Source: an uncultured Collinsella sp.
GTDB lineage: Bacteria > Actinomycetota > Coriobacteriia > Coriobacteriales > Coriobacteriaceae
Direction of reading: 5' to 3'
Assembly (NCBI GenBank): GCA_959028445.1
Contig: CAUFRY010000004.1
Location: forward strand, 1-64,000
Length of the DNA: 64,000 nt
Under the pieces are notes generated by a model that was not told the origin of the DNA, searched no databases, and was given only the letters and a program-made list of their open reading frames with translations. Numbering within the stretch: position 1 is the first letter of the stretch; each line of letters starts with the position of its first letter. Below are positions 1 to 10,166 of this stretch, piece after piece. Position numbers and translations under genes: made by a program.

Positions 1-146
1 CGCAACGCGTTGCGCTGAGTCCTGAGGCTGTTGCAATGAAAATGAGAATCAAGGGCGGGCATGATGGTGCTCAGTACGGCGAGCGCGGCAAGCGCGACGG
101 CCAGGGTGCGATATATAACTGAACGAAGGACAGCGGAAGCTCTCAC
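1..146 (-). CDS. Partial secreted or membrane protein, N-terminus only
   Basis: The reading frame runs off the left edge with no stop from a GTG at 146. An AGGA motif lies six bases upstream of this start. The first residues read as a classical export signal: two Arg in the first eight positions, then a hydrophobic stretch (TLAVALAALAVLSTIMPA) and a more polar region. Only about 48 residues are visible, so no family can be named. A competing frame on the same strand (49-249) has no signal-like or domain-like character. The call rests on the signal peptide and the ribosome site, so it is tentative. Confidence 0.42.
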   Translation of the reverse strand, partial: MRASAVLRSVIYRTLAVALAALAVLSTIMPALDSHFHCNSLRTQRNAL

Positions 147-215
147 ATGCAATCCTAACGAATCGAGACATTACCGCATAAGGATACCAGCTCAGCCTGC
201 CCAGTCGGCAGCTGG

Positions 216-271
216 TGGTCATTGGGGACGTTCTTAAACGACTAGTCATTTAAGAACGTCCCCAATGACTA
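216..271. repeat. Palindromic repeat, GGGGACGTTCTTAAA family, copy 1
   Basis: Arms at 218-238 and 249-269 are perfect inverted repeats of 21 bases with core attggggacgttcttaaa, separated by a 10-base loop containing ACTAG. The same palindrome recurs at 12508-12565 and, interrupted by an IS110 element, at 59648-59720. It is intergenic and has no T-tract, so it is not a simple terminator. It resembles a REP-type element. Confidence 0.85.
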
Positions 272-341
272 GTTCCGTTTGCGGGGGAGGCGTGGGACAA
301 TACCGAGCGAACGTGATTGGTTGTCCGTGGAAAGGGTCGCG

Positions 342-767
342 ATGAAAAAGCTCAGGACGCTTGCCGACGTGTTGCGCCAGGCTGGCTTTGCGCGCATCAC
401 GGGCCTGTTTCTTATCTTCTATCTGCTGTGCTCAACGGCTGTCTGGCTGTCCGAGCCCACGACCCTCACGTTTGGCGATGGTCTCTGGTTTAGCTTTGAG
501 ACGGTCTCGACCATCGGCTTTGGCGATATCCCGGCCGAAACGCCGGTCGCCCGCGCTATTACCGTCGTCCTGAGCGTCATCAGCATCTTCTACATCGCCA
601 TGCTCACGGGTGTGGCGGTGAACTACTGCAATACGCTCATTAAGCTGCGCCAAAAGGACACCATGGCGCGCTTTATGGACGATCTTGAGCATTTGGAAGA
701 GCTTGATCGAGACGAGCTCGCCGACCTGTCGCGCCGTGTGCGCGAATATCGCCGACGCCAACGCTAG
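342..767 (+). CDS. Small two-transmembrane potassium channel
   Basis: A 141-residue ion channel subunit of the two-transmembrane KcsA-like type (Ion_trans_2 fold). The order is a hydrophobic helix around residues 20-37 (ITGLFLIFYLLCSTAVWL), a pore helix, the selectivity filter TVSTIGFGD, a second helix (AITVVLSVISIFYIAMLTGVAV) and a charged cytoplasmic tail that looks coiled. TIGFGD is a common variant of the TVGYGD filter. The ATG at 342 was chosen because AAAGGG lies just upstream; the frame can be extended to 279 but the added residues are not channel-like. A LOG-family gene follows 36 bases later, possibly in the same transcript. Confidence 0.82.
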   Translation: MKKLRTLADVLRQAGFARITGLFLIFYLLCSTAVWLSEPTTLTFGDGLWFSFETVSTIGFGDIPAETPVARAITVVLSVISIFYIAMLTGVAVNYCNTLIKLRQKDTMARFMDDLEHLEELDRDELADLSRRVREYRRRQR

Positions 768-803
768 AACGGGCGCCGCGCGTCACGACGAGGGGGACTG
801 AAT

Positions 804-1337
804 ATGAATATCACGGTATACCTGGGCGCCAGCGTCGGCAATGACCCGGCGTTTCTGCCTGCGGTGCAAGAGCTGGGCAACTGGATTGGCTCCAACGGGC
901 ACGCGCTGGTATACGGCGGGTCCAAATCGGGCCTGATGGGCGCGCTCGCCGATAGCGTACTCGAGGCAGGTGGACACGTGACGGGCGTTGAGCCGAGCTT
1001 TTTTATAGAGGCCGAGTTTCAGCACGACGGCATCGATGACCTCATCGTGACGAGCGATATGGCCGAGCGCAAAGCCAAGATGATTGAGCTCGGCGATGCG
1101 TTCATCGCCTTTCCGGGCGGCACGGGCACGCTCGAGGAGATTGCCGAGGTCATGTCCGCGGTGTCGTTGGGACACCTGAGTGCTCCGTGCATCCTGTATA
1201 ACCTGGACGGTTACTACAACGACCTCAAGGCGCTGCTCGGGCACATGATTGATAAAGGGCTTTCGAGCCCGAGGCGCCAGCACGGCATCTACTTTGCCGA
1301 CGATTTGCGCGAGATTGTCTCGATTATCAACGGATAA
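804..1337 (+). CDS. LOG family protein (TIGR00730 type)
   Basis: A 177-residue Rossmann-fold protein of the LOG / lysine-decarboxylase-like family. It carries the hallmark PGGTGTLEE nucleotide-phosphate binding motif, and the N-terminal GASVGN and YGGSKSGLMG glycine-rich segments match the family. Plant-type LOG enzymes release free cytokinin from the riboside monophosphate. Many bacterial members instead cleave AMP-like nucleotides to base and ribose-5-phosphate, and the true substrate here is unknown. GAGGGGG lies upstream of the ATG. It is likely co-transcribed with the preceding channel gene. Confidence 0.85.
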   Translation: MNITVYLGASVGNDPAFLPAVQELGNWIGSNGHALVYGGSKSGLMGALADSVLEAGGHVTGVEPSFFIEAEFQHDGIDDLIVTSDMAERKAKMIELGDAFIAFPGGTGTLEEIAEVMSAVSLGHLSAPCILYNLDGYYNDLKALLGHMIDKGLSSPRRQHGIYFADDLREIVSIING

Positions 1338-1417
1338 GTCTTGAGCCTGCCCCACTATGACTCCCAATGGTGCCGTTTGTGGCGCAGATGGTTGGCTTGT
1401 CTGGGCAACGCTCGCTC

Positions 1418-1423
1418 TACAAT
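1418..1423 (+). promoter_or_regulatory. Probable -10 box for the chloride channel gene
   Basis: TACAAT sits 40 bases upstream of the start codon. The same hexamer recurs before other genes in this window (5006, 37972). No convincing -35 hexamer is visible; TTGTCT lies at 15-base spacing. Confidence 0.4.
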
Positions 1424-1462
1424 AAAACGTAACTATGTCGACTTTGACCGCGGGAGGACCCG

Positions 1463-2767
1463 ATGGACAACCTTGCCAAACCCACAAACCGCGCGCTGTT
1501 TTTAGTTAGCGTTGCCGTGACCGGTGCGTTCGCAGGTGCCGCGGTCTGGCTGTTCTTTTTTGCGATGGAGCACGGTATCGACTATCTGTGGACCGAGATC
1601 CCCCACATGCTGGGCGCGGCGTCGCCCGAACTCGCCAGCGGCCCGTTCGGTTTTTTGCCGTATCCGTTTTTCGTCTGCCTGCTGGGCGGCCTGCTGATCG
1701 GCCTGTACGAAAAGCTTACGGGCACCAAGACCGACGACCTCAACCAGGTGATGGCTAAGGTTAAGCAAGACGGGCGCTACCCGTACGACAACCTGGGCAA
1801 GCTTTCGCTCGCGGCATTGCTGCCGCTGCTGTTTGGCGGAAGCATTGGACCGGAGGCCGGCCTGACCGGCGTTATCGCTGGTCTGTGCAGCTGGGTCGGC
1901 GACCGCATGCGTCGCTTTGGCGCCGAGTTTAGGGAGCTTACGCTGCTGGGTACCCAGGCTGCCCTGACGGCGCTCTTTACCGCGCCCGTCTTTGGTTTTG
2001 TGGCACCGCTCGCTGGTAGCGCCGACGGCCAGGGCGAAGACGCCGATGATGAGTCCGTGTCCGGCGAGATCACCATCAAGCTGCCCAAGGCACAGAAGAC
2101 CGTGGTCTACGGCATTGCGATTGCCGGCGGTCTGGGTGCCTACCTGCTGCTTGGCCAGCTTGTGGGCGGCGGCATGGGCATGCCCAGGTTCGAGTCCGCC
2201 GAGGTGGGCAACCTGGAACTTGTCTGGCTCATTCCGCTGGCGTTGGTCGGTACCGTATGCGGTTGGCTGTACTTTGTCTCCGAGCATGCAAGCGAGGCGC
2301 TGTCCCATGCAATAGGGGAGCGTCCTGTCGTCAAGGCCATGCTAGCCGGGCTGGCGCTCGCCATCTGTGGTACGGTCCTGCCCTATACCATGTTTGCCGG
2401 CGAGACCCAGGCCGACGTGCTCATGGAAACCTATCTGACCATTCCCGCCGGCGTGCTTATCGCGACCGGTCTGGTCAAGGCCATGCTGACCCCCGCTCTT
2501 ATCAACTTGGGCTGGCGCGGCGGTCACTTCTTCCCCGTTATCTTCTCAGGCGTAAGCCTGGGCTATGGCCTTGCCATCCTCACCGGCGCAGATCCGGTCT
2601 TTTGCGTCGCCGTCTGCACGGCATCGACGATGGGTGCGGTCATGCGCCAGCCTGTCATGGTTGTGGGCCTGCTGCTTATGTGCTTCCCGCTCAAGGGCAT
2701 CGTCTGCATGATCATCGCCGCCGTTATCGCCGCTGGCATTCCGCTGCCCAAGCCGCTGCGCAAGTAG
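1463..2767 (+). CDS. ClC-family chloride channel or antiporter
   Basis: A 434-residue polytopic membrane protein of the ClC superfamily. The GSIGPEAGL segment around residue 125 corresponds to the GxxGPE anion-binding loop with the gating glutamate. GGHFFPVIFSG near residue 350 corresponds to the second anion-binding GxFxP motif. The insert around residues 190-205 is acidic and cytosolic. ClC proteins carry chloride or other anions, either as channels or in exchange for protons; the sequence does not settle which. There is a GGGAGGA ribosome site before the ATG. The gene stands alone. Confidence 0.87.
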   Translation: MDNLAKPTNRALFLVSVAVTGAFAGAAVWLFFFAMEHGIDYLWTEIPHMLGAASPELASGPFGFLPYPFFVCLLGGLLIGLYEKLTGTKTDDLNQVMAKVKQDGRYPYDNLGKLSLAALLPLLFGGSIGPEAGLTGVIAGLCSWVGDRMRRFGAEFRELTLLGTQAALTALFTAPVFGFVAPLAGSADGQGEDADDESVSGEITIKLPKAQKTVVYGIAIAGGLGAYLLLGQLVGGGMGMPRFESAEVGNLELVWLIPLALVGTVCGWLYFVSEHASEALSHAIGERPVVKAMLAGLALAICGTVLPYTMFAGETQADVLMETYLTIPAGVLIATGLVKAMLTPALINLGWRGGHFFPVIFSGVSLGYGLAILTGADPVFCVAVCTASTMGAVMRQPVMVVGLLLMCFPLKGIVCMIIAAVIAAGIPLPKPLRK

Positions 2768-2862
2768 CACGGTGACGCACGCCGGGGACATGCCGTTTGT
2801 CACGGATTTGCGGATGGGCGATTGCGACCGATAGTGGCCTGCATAGGTCGAGTTTCGCGTGC

Positions 2863-3561
2863 CTACAGATCGCGTACTTGATAAACCTTGGTGCTGACGG
2901 TGCAGCTGATTGCGCATAGTGCGAGCGCCAGTACGGCAATTCCTGCACACAGGCAGCCAAGGACGGCGGGATCGGGATTCGCTCCGGCAATGGACATGAG
3001 CCAGTTGCTAATGGGGTTGGAGGAGCTCAGCGTGGCCATGGCAAGGCACCCGAGCAGGGCAAACAGGCCAACGGATAGGCGCAGCGCCTCCATGTGTCCA
3101 AATCGAAAGAACAGCGGCTGTGCTAAAAACACCATCATGAGGGAGATGAGCATCGATGCTGCCGAGGCTATTGCAATCTCAAAGACGATCTGTCCCGTCA
3201 ACGGAATACCCGCGCTGTTGAAGAGCGGGAAGGAGACGACGCTCAGAAGCGCGGCGGCGCACGCCATGACAGCCGAAAAGACAATGATGCTCAGGTAGCG
3301 TGCGCAGATGATGTCTTTACGAGAAAGAGGCAGCGTTGCGCGATAGCGCTCCCAACCGTTTTGATTGTCGAAACCGGCCAGTGAGTTCATGAATATGATG
3401 GGTGACATGGCACTGACGGCGCAGGCGCCGGCGCTCATACCGGAATCGCCATCCGACGCGTTGGCGAGCGTCAGCACGACGAAGATGAACAGGCCGACGC
3501 CTGCAATGCTCGGAATAAGCGAGCGAACGATGGCGAGCTCGGACATAAAGGCGCGTTTCAT
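2863..3561 (-). CDS. ABC-2 type transporter permease
   Basis: A 232-residue membrane protein with about six hydrophobic segments and the layout of ABC-2 permeases: N-terminal MKRAFMSEL, a first helix, a large loop with NGWERYRATLPLSRKDIICARY, then four further helices. The loop resembles the ATPase-coupling helix of this family. Its ATG overlaps the stop of the upstream ATPase gene by four bases, so the two are translationally coupled. Together with the GntR regulator they form a three-gene unit like the B. subtilis ytrABC type. The substrate is unknown; cell-envelope stress or peptide export is usual for such units. Confidence 0.82.
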   Translation of the reverse strand: MKRAFMSELAIVRSLIPSIAGVGLFIFVVLTLANASDGDSGMSAGACAVSAMSPIIFMNSLAGFDNQNGWERYRATLPLSRKDIICARYLSIIVFSAVMACAAALLSVVSFPLFNSAGIPLTGQIVFEIAIASAASMLISLMMVFLAQPLFFRFGHMEALRLSVGLFALLGCLAMATLSSSNPISNWLMSIAGANPDPAVLGCLCAGIAVLALALCAISCTVSTKVYQVRDL

Positions 3562-4439
3562 TTCGAAGCCCCTTTCATCATGAGGCGAAGATAGTCATCA
3601 ATGGTTGTCCGATCGCAGGGAATCTCTGGGAAGGCCTCGAGCGTTTCGCGACGGTTGGGCACGAGTACGTCCACGCTGTAGGCGTGGCGGGCGGCACGGG
3701 CACCTTCGACGCAAGCCATAAGCTCGGCGGCCTGTGCCTGGGTGCAGTGGGCGATGCCGGCGCGGTCGGTAATGTCCTCGCGCGGCAGGTTAAAAATAAT
3801 CGAGCCATTATCGATGCAGATGACGCGATCAGCGGTGCGATCGAGGTCGGACGTAATGTGGCTCGAGAGCAGCACACTGTGCTGGCCGTCGGCGACAAAG
3901 GCAAGCAGCTCGTCGAGCAGTTCCTCGCGTGCCATGGGATCGAGGCCCGCGGTGGCTTCGTCCAAAACGAGCAGCTTGGCATTGTGGCTGAGTGCACAGG
4001 CAAGCTGCAGTTTCATGCCCATGCCGCGGGAGAGGTCCTTGACCTTTGTCTTGGGATCGAGGCCAAATTGGCTGATGAGGTCGGCGAAGGTGCCATGGCT
4101 CCAGGTGGGGTACGCCGGTCTTACGAGTGCCTCAACTTCGGTCACCTTGAGTGTGGAAGGGAAGGGGCATGTGTCCAGCACGAGGCCGACACGGGTGCGC
4201 AAGCAGCGCTGCACTTCACCGGGCGCGTCGGCGCCACAGTGCTGCCCAAACAGGCGCACCTCGCCGGCATCGAGCTTGATAAGCCCGAGCGCGGCGCGAA
4301 TGGTCGTCGTCTTGCCGGCACCGTTGGCACCAACAAAGCCGACGATCTGGCCAGGCTCCACGGCAAGCGTGACGTCGCGCAGCGAAAAGCGATCGCTCAC
4401 ATGGCGCGATGCGCCTTTGATTTCTAGCAAATATTGCAT
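3558..4439 (-). CDS. ABC transporter ATP-binding protein
   Basis: A 293-residue nucleotide-binding subunit. Walker A is GANGAGKTT (around residue 38), the signature reads LSRGMGMKLQLA, and Walker B is LLVLDEATAGLDP, followed by the H-loop SSHIT. The altered signature (LSRGM instead of LSGGQ) is common in this drug- or stress-type subfamily. The roughly 80-residue C-terminal extension is also typical. It energises the adjacent four-base-overlapping permease and is preceded by a GntR repressor gene in the same operon. Confidence 0.9.
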   Translation of the reverse strand: MQYLLEIKGASRHVSDRFSLRDVTLAVEPGQIVGFVGANGAGKTTTIRAALGLIKLDAGEVRLFGQHCGADAPGEVQRCLRTRVGLVLDTCPFPSTLKVTEVEALVRPAYPTWSHGTFADLISQFGLDPKTKVKDLSRGMGMKLQLACALSHNAKLLVLDEATAGLDPMAREELLDELLAFVADGQHSVLLSSHITSDLDRTADRVICIDNGSIIFNLPREDITDRAGIAHCTQAQAAELMACVEGARAARHAYSVDVLVPNRRETLEAFPEIPCDRTTIDDYLRLMMKGASK

Positions 4440-4462
4440 GGTATAGCCTTTCTTGCAGATGG

Positions 4463-4843
4463 CTACTGCATGGTTTCGGGGGCTACCAGGTCGAGCATCT
4501 CGTGCAGCTTGTCGCGCGTGACGCCCAGGGCTTCGGCTTGGCTCGCCGCTTTCGCAAGCAACTCTTCGATATGGCAGAGCTGACTTTCGCGCAAGAGTTC
4601 TTGGTTGCCCTCGGCGACAAAGCAGCCTTTGCCTTGCACGGTGCAGATAAACCCGAGCTGCTCCAGGTCGGCGTAGGCCCGCTTGGTGGTGATGACGCTC
4701 ACGCCAAGATCGCTCGCGAGTGCACGGATGCTGGGGAGTTTGGCTCCCGCGGTGAGTGTGCCCGAAAGGATCTGAGCTTTAACCTGCGAAGATATCTGCT
4801 CATAGATGGGTTTATCGCTCGAGTTGGATAGGATGATGTCCAC
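4463..4843 (-). CDS. GntR family regulator, YtrA-like
   Basis: A 126-residue one-domain repressor. Residues 10-75 form the GntR winged helix (PIYEQISSQVKAQILSG, then LPSIRALASDLGVSVITTKRAYADLE). Only a short helical tail follows, as in the YtrA subfamily, so there is no large ligand domain. A GTG start is used, with AAGGAG five bases upstream. It leads the operon with the ABC ATPase and permease and probably represses it through the TATATAC dyad immediately upstream. Confidence 0.88.
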   Translation of the reverse strand: MDIILSNSSDKPIYEQISSQVKAQILSGTLTAGAKLPSIRALASDLGVSVITTKRAYADLEQLGFICTVQGKGCFVAEGNQELLRESQLCHIEELLAKAASQAEALGVTRDKLHEMLDLVAPETMQ

Positions 4844-4871
4844 AGCGGCTCCTTAGCTGTTGGGCTACACG

Positions 4872-4905
4872 TGTATATAACCGGTAAGCACAGTATATAT
4901 ACACT
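4872..4905. promoter_or_regulatory. Dyad operator upstream of the GntR/ABC operon
   Basis: GTGTATATA at 4872-4880 is inverted as TATATACAC at 4897-4905, sixteen bases apart. The right arm lies in a perfect palindrome, GTATATATAC. It sits about 30 bases before the GTG start of the GntR gene. YtrA-type repressors bind such AT-rich dyads, so autorepression is the likely use. Confidence 0.6.
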
Positions 4906-5005
4906 ATGCACAGTTATGCAAGAGGCAAATGTGGATTGGGCCGGCTACCCAGGCCCCAACTGATGAATTTGTCCTGATAGGCGCCCTAGAGCGGGATTTC
5001 GCGGC

Positions 5006-5011
5006 TACAAT
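5006..5011 (+). promoter_or_regulatory. Probable -10 box for prfC
   Basis: TACAAT in the context gcggctacaatagggcgg lies about 50 bases before the chosen start. No clear -35 box is visible. Confidence 0.4.
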
Positions 5012-5058
5012 AGGGCGGTTACATCGACGTAATGCACTCAATGCAAGAAAGGATCCGC

Positions 5059-6672
<1,614 letters not shown>

Positions 6673-6772
6673 CGCATCGGCGCGGTGGCCCTTCGGGGCT
6701 GCCGTGCCGTTTGCTTGCCTGATGCCGTGTGAGCGGCTATCATACCCACCGTCGTCTCAAGACCGGGACGTC

Positions 6773-6822
6773 CGAGCAGTTCGGGTCCGATATCCTGCTC
6801 GTTAAACCTAAAACCAAAGGAG
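6773..6822 (+). promoter_or_regulatory. Hairpin-plus-tail in YhhQ-type transporter leader, possible preQ1 riboswitch
   Basis: CGAGCAG (6773-6779) pairs with CTGCTCG (6795-6801) around a 15-base loop containing TTCGGGTCC. A short A- and C-rich tail leads straight into AAAGGAG of the transporter gene. This hairpin, A-rich tail and adjacent ribosome site is the layout of class I preQ1 riboswitches, and the loop GGGT can pair with ACCT in the tail. The loop bases do not match the known consensus closely, so this is only a possibility. Confidence 0.25.
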
Positions 6823-6828
6823 TACATA

Positions 6829-7551
6829 ATGATCAAGAAGGTCATGGAGGACTACAAGGTCCTGTTGCGGAGCATTCCCGCGGCAACGGTTTCGCTGTTT
6901 TTCGTGAGCGTCATCATGATGAACCTGCTGGCCAACAAAGAACTTATCAGCCTGCCGTATCTGGCGCTCGACTGTGGCTTTGTGGTGAGCTGGGTTTCGT
7001 TTTTGTGCCAGGACATGATCTGCAAGCGCTTTGGCGCCAAGGCATCCATCAAAATCTCTATCCTCGCGCTGCTGGTTAACCTGGCCGTGAGCCTGTGCTT
7101 TTGGGCATGTTCGCTCACGCCCGGCATGTGGGGCGCCTACTACGACACGGGCATGATCGAGGTCAACACCGCCCTTAACGCCACCATCGGTGGCACCTGG
7201 TACGTGGTGCTGGGCTCTTCGCTGGCAATGCTCGTTTCTGCCGTGGTTAACTCCACGCTCAACCAGTCGCTCGGCCGCATGCTCAAAAAGAATAACTTTG
7301 CGAGCTTCGCCTTCCGCTCCTATGTGTCCACGGGTGTTGGCCAGTTTATCGACAACTTGGTCTTTGCCATTGTGGTGAGCCACACGTTCTTTGGTTGGAC
7401 CTGGGTGCAGGTCCTTATGTGCTCGCTGACCGGCGCTGTCGCCGAGCTGCTGTGCGAGGTCTTCCTGAGCCCCGTGGGCTACAGGGTCGTGCGCGGCTGG
7501 GAGCGCGAGAATGTGGGTTCCGAGTACCTCGAGCGCCACGCAACCGCCTAA
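6829..7551 (+). CDS. VUT/YhhQ family transporter, probable queuosine precursor uptake
   Basis: A 240-residue polytopic membrane protein with about six helices, matching the PF02592 (VUT_1) family to which E. coli YhhQ belongs. Seen features are ALDCGFVVSWVSFLCQDMICKRFG in the second helix region, with acidic and Lys-Arg residues in the membrane, and the RSYVSTGVGQFIDNLVFA segment typical of the family. YhhQ carries preQ0/preQ1; other members have been tied only loosely to vitamins. AAAGGAG lies six bases before the ATG. An SDR gene follows nine bases downstream, so the two form an operon. Confidence 0.8.
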   Translation: MIKKVMEDYKVLLRSIPAATVSLFFVSVIMMNLLANKELISLPYLALDCGFVVSWVSFLCQDMICKRFGAKASIKISILALLVNLAVSLCFWACSLTPGMWGAYYDTGMIEVNTALNATIGGTWYVVLGSSLAMLVSAVVNSTLNQSLGRMLKKNNFASFAFRSYVSTGVGQFIDNLVFAIVVSHTFFGWTWVQVLMCSLTGAVAELLCEVFLSPVGYRVVRGWERENVGSEYLERHATA

Positions 7552-7560
7552 GGAGCAAGT

Positions 7561-8241
7561 ATGCGGGTTTTGATCACGGGTGCTTCGGGCGGTATCGGAG
7601 CCGCATGCGTGCAACGATTTTTGGACGAGGGCCACGAGGTCGTGGGCTTTGATTTGCTACCGGCGGCGATCAAACACGAGCGCTACCGCCATCTGATCGT
7701 TGATGTTCGCAAGCCGGACGCGTTTCCAGACGATCTTGAACCCCAGGTGATCGTGAACGTTGCCGGTACGCAGGATTCGGCTGACGACATCGCCGCCAAC
7801 CTGTATGGCACCATCAACGTGACCGAGCGCTACGCCTTTGCGGGGGAGGGGCTTGCCGCCAAGCCGGCGCCGGCTATCAAATCCGTGGTCAATGTGGGGT
7901 CGGCGAGCGGGCATACGGGATCGGAGTTTCCTGCCTATGCTGCCAGCAAGGGCGGCGCTATCGCCTACACCAAGAACCTTGCAAACCGCCTGGCACCGCA
8001 GGCCATTGCCAACAGTGTGGACCCGGGCGGCGTTATCACGCCGCTCAACCGTTGCGTGATGGAAGACGAACACCTGTGGAACCAGATTATGGAGCTCACG
8101 CCGCTTAAGCGCTGGGCCACCGCCCAAGAGATCGCCGAGTGGATCTACTTTGTGGGCGTGACCAACCGGTTTATGACCGGGCAGAGTCTGCTAATCGATG
8201 GCGGCGAGGCCGGCCGCACACAATTTATTTGGCCCGAATAG
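7561..8241 (+). CDS. SDR family NAD(P)-dependent oxidoreductase
   Basis: A 226-residue classical short-chain dehydrogenase. The N-terminal TGASGGIGAA is the cofactor glycine motif. The catalytic YxxxK is in FPAYAASKGG, preceded by a serine-rich strand (NVGSASG). The C-terminal GQSLLIDGG ending is typical. The middle is shorter than in most members. AAGGAG precedes the ATG and the upstream transporter ends nine bases away. The substrate is not evident. Confidence 0.87.
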   Translation: MRVLITGASGGIGAACVQRFLDEGHEVVGFDLLPAAIKHERYRHLIVDVRKPDAFPDDLEPQVIVNVAGTQDSADDIAANLYGTINVTERYAFAGEGLAAKPAPAIKSVVNVGSASGHTGSEFPAYAASKGGAIAYTKNLANRLAPQAIANSVDPGGVITPLNRCVMEDEHLWNQIMELTPLKRWATAQEIAEWIYFVGVTNRFMTGQSLLIDGGEAGRTQFIWPE

Positions 8242-8242
8242 G

Positions 8243-8276
8243 AAATGCGCCCGATGGAAAGCCGTCGGGCGCATTT
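8243..8276. terminator. Bidirectional intrinsic terminator
   Basis: AAATGCGCCCGATGG and CCGTCGGGCGCATTT form a 15-base stem around AAAG, followed by a T run. It lies between the convergent SDR and ung genes and can serve both. Confidence 0.85.
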
Positions 8277-8291
8277 TTGATGTATCGATTG

Positions 8292-9017
8292 TTAGCCGAG
8301 GCAAGTCCAGTTGACGGGGGTCGAGTCGTGCTGTTCGAGTAGCCGATTGGCTGCCGAGAAGGGGCGTGATCCCATAAAGGCGGGGAGTACTGCCGTGGCA
8401 CGGTTGGCCGAAAGCGGCGAGGGGTGCGTGGATGCCAGGCAGAACTTGCCGGTTGCCTTGCCCGCACCGATCGCGGCGAGCTTGCCTTCGACCATCTGCT
8501 GGGCAAAGCGGCCCCATGCCAAAAAGACAACCGACTGGGGCAGCCTACAGCAGCGCTCGATGATGTAGTCGGTGAGTGTGCTCCAGCCCAGCTTGGCGTG
8601 CGAGTTCGCGGCATGCTCGCGCACGGTGAGCGTAGTGTTGAGAAGCAGGACGCCCTGTTGTGCCCATGGTGTTAGATCTCCCGTGGCGGGAATGGGACAA
8701 CCCAGATCGGCTTTGAGTTCCTTATAGATGTTGCGCAGGCTCGGCGGCAACTTGGTTTGCGTCGCGGGGACCGAGAACGACAGTCCCATTGCCTGGTTGG
8801 GTCCGTGATAGGGGTCCTGACCCAAGATGACAACTTTGACCTGGTCGGCCGGCGTGTAGGCGAGGGCATTGAGGATGTCGTCTTGTGCCGGGTAGATGGT
8901 CTGCTCGGCACGCAAAAGGGCGATACGCTCGAGCAGCTGGTTCGTAGTGTCACGTACCGGCTGCGGCGCATCGCCCAACCAAGTTGCTATGTTGCGGTCG
9001 CGGGTCGCGGCGTCCAT
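8292..9017 (-). CDS. ung: Uracil-DNA glycosylase, family 1
   Basis: A 241-residue base-excision repair enzyme that removes uracil from DNA. Family 1 motifs are complete: the water-activating GQDPYHGPNQAMGLSFSV around residue 65, the uracil-binding LLLNTTLTV, and the minor-groove loop HPSPLSANR near the C-terminus. The length is standard. AAAGGAG lies before the ATG at 9017. It is transcribed alone and converges on the SDR operon. Confidence 0.95.
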   Translation of the reverse strand: MDAATRDRNIATWLGDAPQPVRDTTNQLLERIALLRAEQTIYPAQDDILNALAYTPADQVKVVILGQDPYHGPNQAMGLSFSVPATQTKLPPSLRNIYKELKADLGCPIPATGDLTPWAQQGVLLLNTTLTVREHAANSHAKLGWSTLTDYIIERCCRLPQSVVFLAWGRFAQQMVEGKLAAIGAGKATGKFCLASTHPSPLSANRATAVLPAFMGSRPFSAANRLLEQHDSTPVNWTCLG

Positions 9018-9105
9018 GGGGCTCCTTTACGTCAGATGCTCTGCTGGCATCTATTGTAAAGGCGCACCGGTTGCCTTTATGCCGCGGCTGTATGAAGAGT
9101 GGGGT

Positions 9106-10008
9106 CTACGAGACGTGCTCGGGCGCTCCTGCCATGCGAGCCTGTCCATGTGCGCGGAGGCGCGGAAGCTCGACGGTTGCCACCATGACGCCGGTGAGGA
9201 TGAGGGCGGCGCCAAAGAAGGCGATGGGGCTCAGGACCTCGCCGACCAGGAAGAACGAAAAGACGGCGGAGCATACCGGCTCGAGCGAGAAGGCGAAACC
9301 GGTGGTCTCGGCAGGCACGTGGGGCTGCACGAGTGTCTGGGTGATAAAGCCGTAGGCAGAGCAGATGAGTGCGAGCGCGACGACGACCGCGATTTCGCCC
9401 GGCGTGCTGGGAAGCGTGAAGCCGCCAAAGGTGAATGCCGCGACGCCCGAGAACAAACCGCCAAAGCCTAGCTGCCAAACGCCCAGAGCCAGCGGATCGA
9501 CTTCTTCGACAAAGCGCTTGGCCACGATAATGTGGCTGGCATAGATAAAGGCCGAGAGCAGCATGATGATCGCGCCGGGATTCAGGCTGGTAAAGTCGGC
9601 GCCCGAGAGCAGCAGCATGCCGCAGGTGACGATAGTCGTGCCGATGAGCACCTTGCGCTCGGGGGCGCGGCGCAGCAGGGCGGCGTTGGCAAACGGCACG
9701 ATCACGACCGTCAGGCTCTGCAAAAAGCCGGCAGTGGAGGCAGAAGTGAGGCTGGAGCCCAGACACATGCAGGTGAGCTCGGTTGCCATAATGGCGCCGA
9801 TGATGGCGGCACGGACCATAAGGTCGCGGTTAATGCGCAACGCGTGCTTGTGGAAGAGCAGCAGGCAGACCACAAAGGCGATGATGCAGCGTAGCGCGAC
9901 GATGCTCGTGGCGTTCATGCTGTCCATGCCGATCTTCATGAGGGGATACGAAAAGCCCCATGCGACGGGAACGGAAAATGAGAGCGCGATTGCTTTTTTG
10001 CGATCCAT
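9106..10008 (-). CDS. EamA/DMT family transporter
   Basis: A 300-residue inner-membrane protein with ten hydrophobic segments arranged as two EamA repeats. The first is around residues 8-140 and the second around 150-285, each ending in a PxxA-type helix (SLEPVCSAVFSFFLVGEVLSP in the second repeat). Such proteins export metabolites or amino acids. Here a LysR gene is divergent 158 bases away, so the LysR protein probably controls it in response to the exported compound. AAAGGAG precedes the ATG. Confidence 0.85.
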   Translation of the reverse strand: MDRKKAIALSFSVPVAWGFSYPLMKIGMDSMNATSIVALRCIIAFVVCLLLFHKHALRINRDLMVRAAIIGAIMATELTCMCLGSSLTSASTAGFLQSLTVVIVPFANAALLRRAPERKVLIGTTIVTCGMLLLSGADFTSLNPGAIIMLLSAFIYASHIIVAKRFVEEVDPLALGVWQLGFGGLFSGVAAFTFGGFTLPSTPGEIAVVVALALICSAYGFITQTLVQPHVPAETTGFAFSLEPVCSAVFSFFLVGEVLSPIAFFGAALILTGVMVATVELPRLRAHGQARMAGAPEHVS

Positions 10009-10166
10009 GGGACTCCTTTTGTTACAGAACGGTTACGCAAAAAGGATTCTGCTCCCAGATGTGGATGTAGTAAAGCGAATGTATCTTCAGTATGATTAAG
10101 AAATACTAATGTAGGCAGAAAAAGCGCTGGCAAAACGTTTTACGGCTGCATTGATGTGGAGGCACG

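Noticed and set aside
49..249. 66-codon minus-strand frame at the left edge
   Set aside because: No ribosome site or domain, and it overlaps the palindromic repeat. The other minus frame with a signal peptide is preferred.
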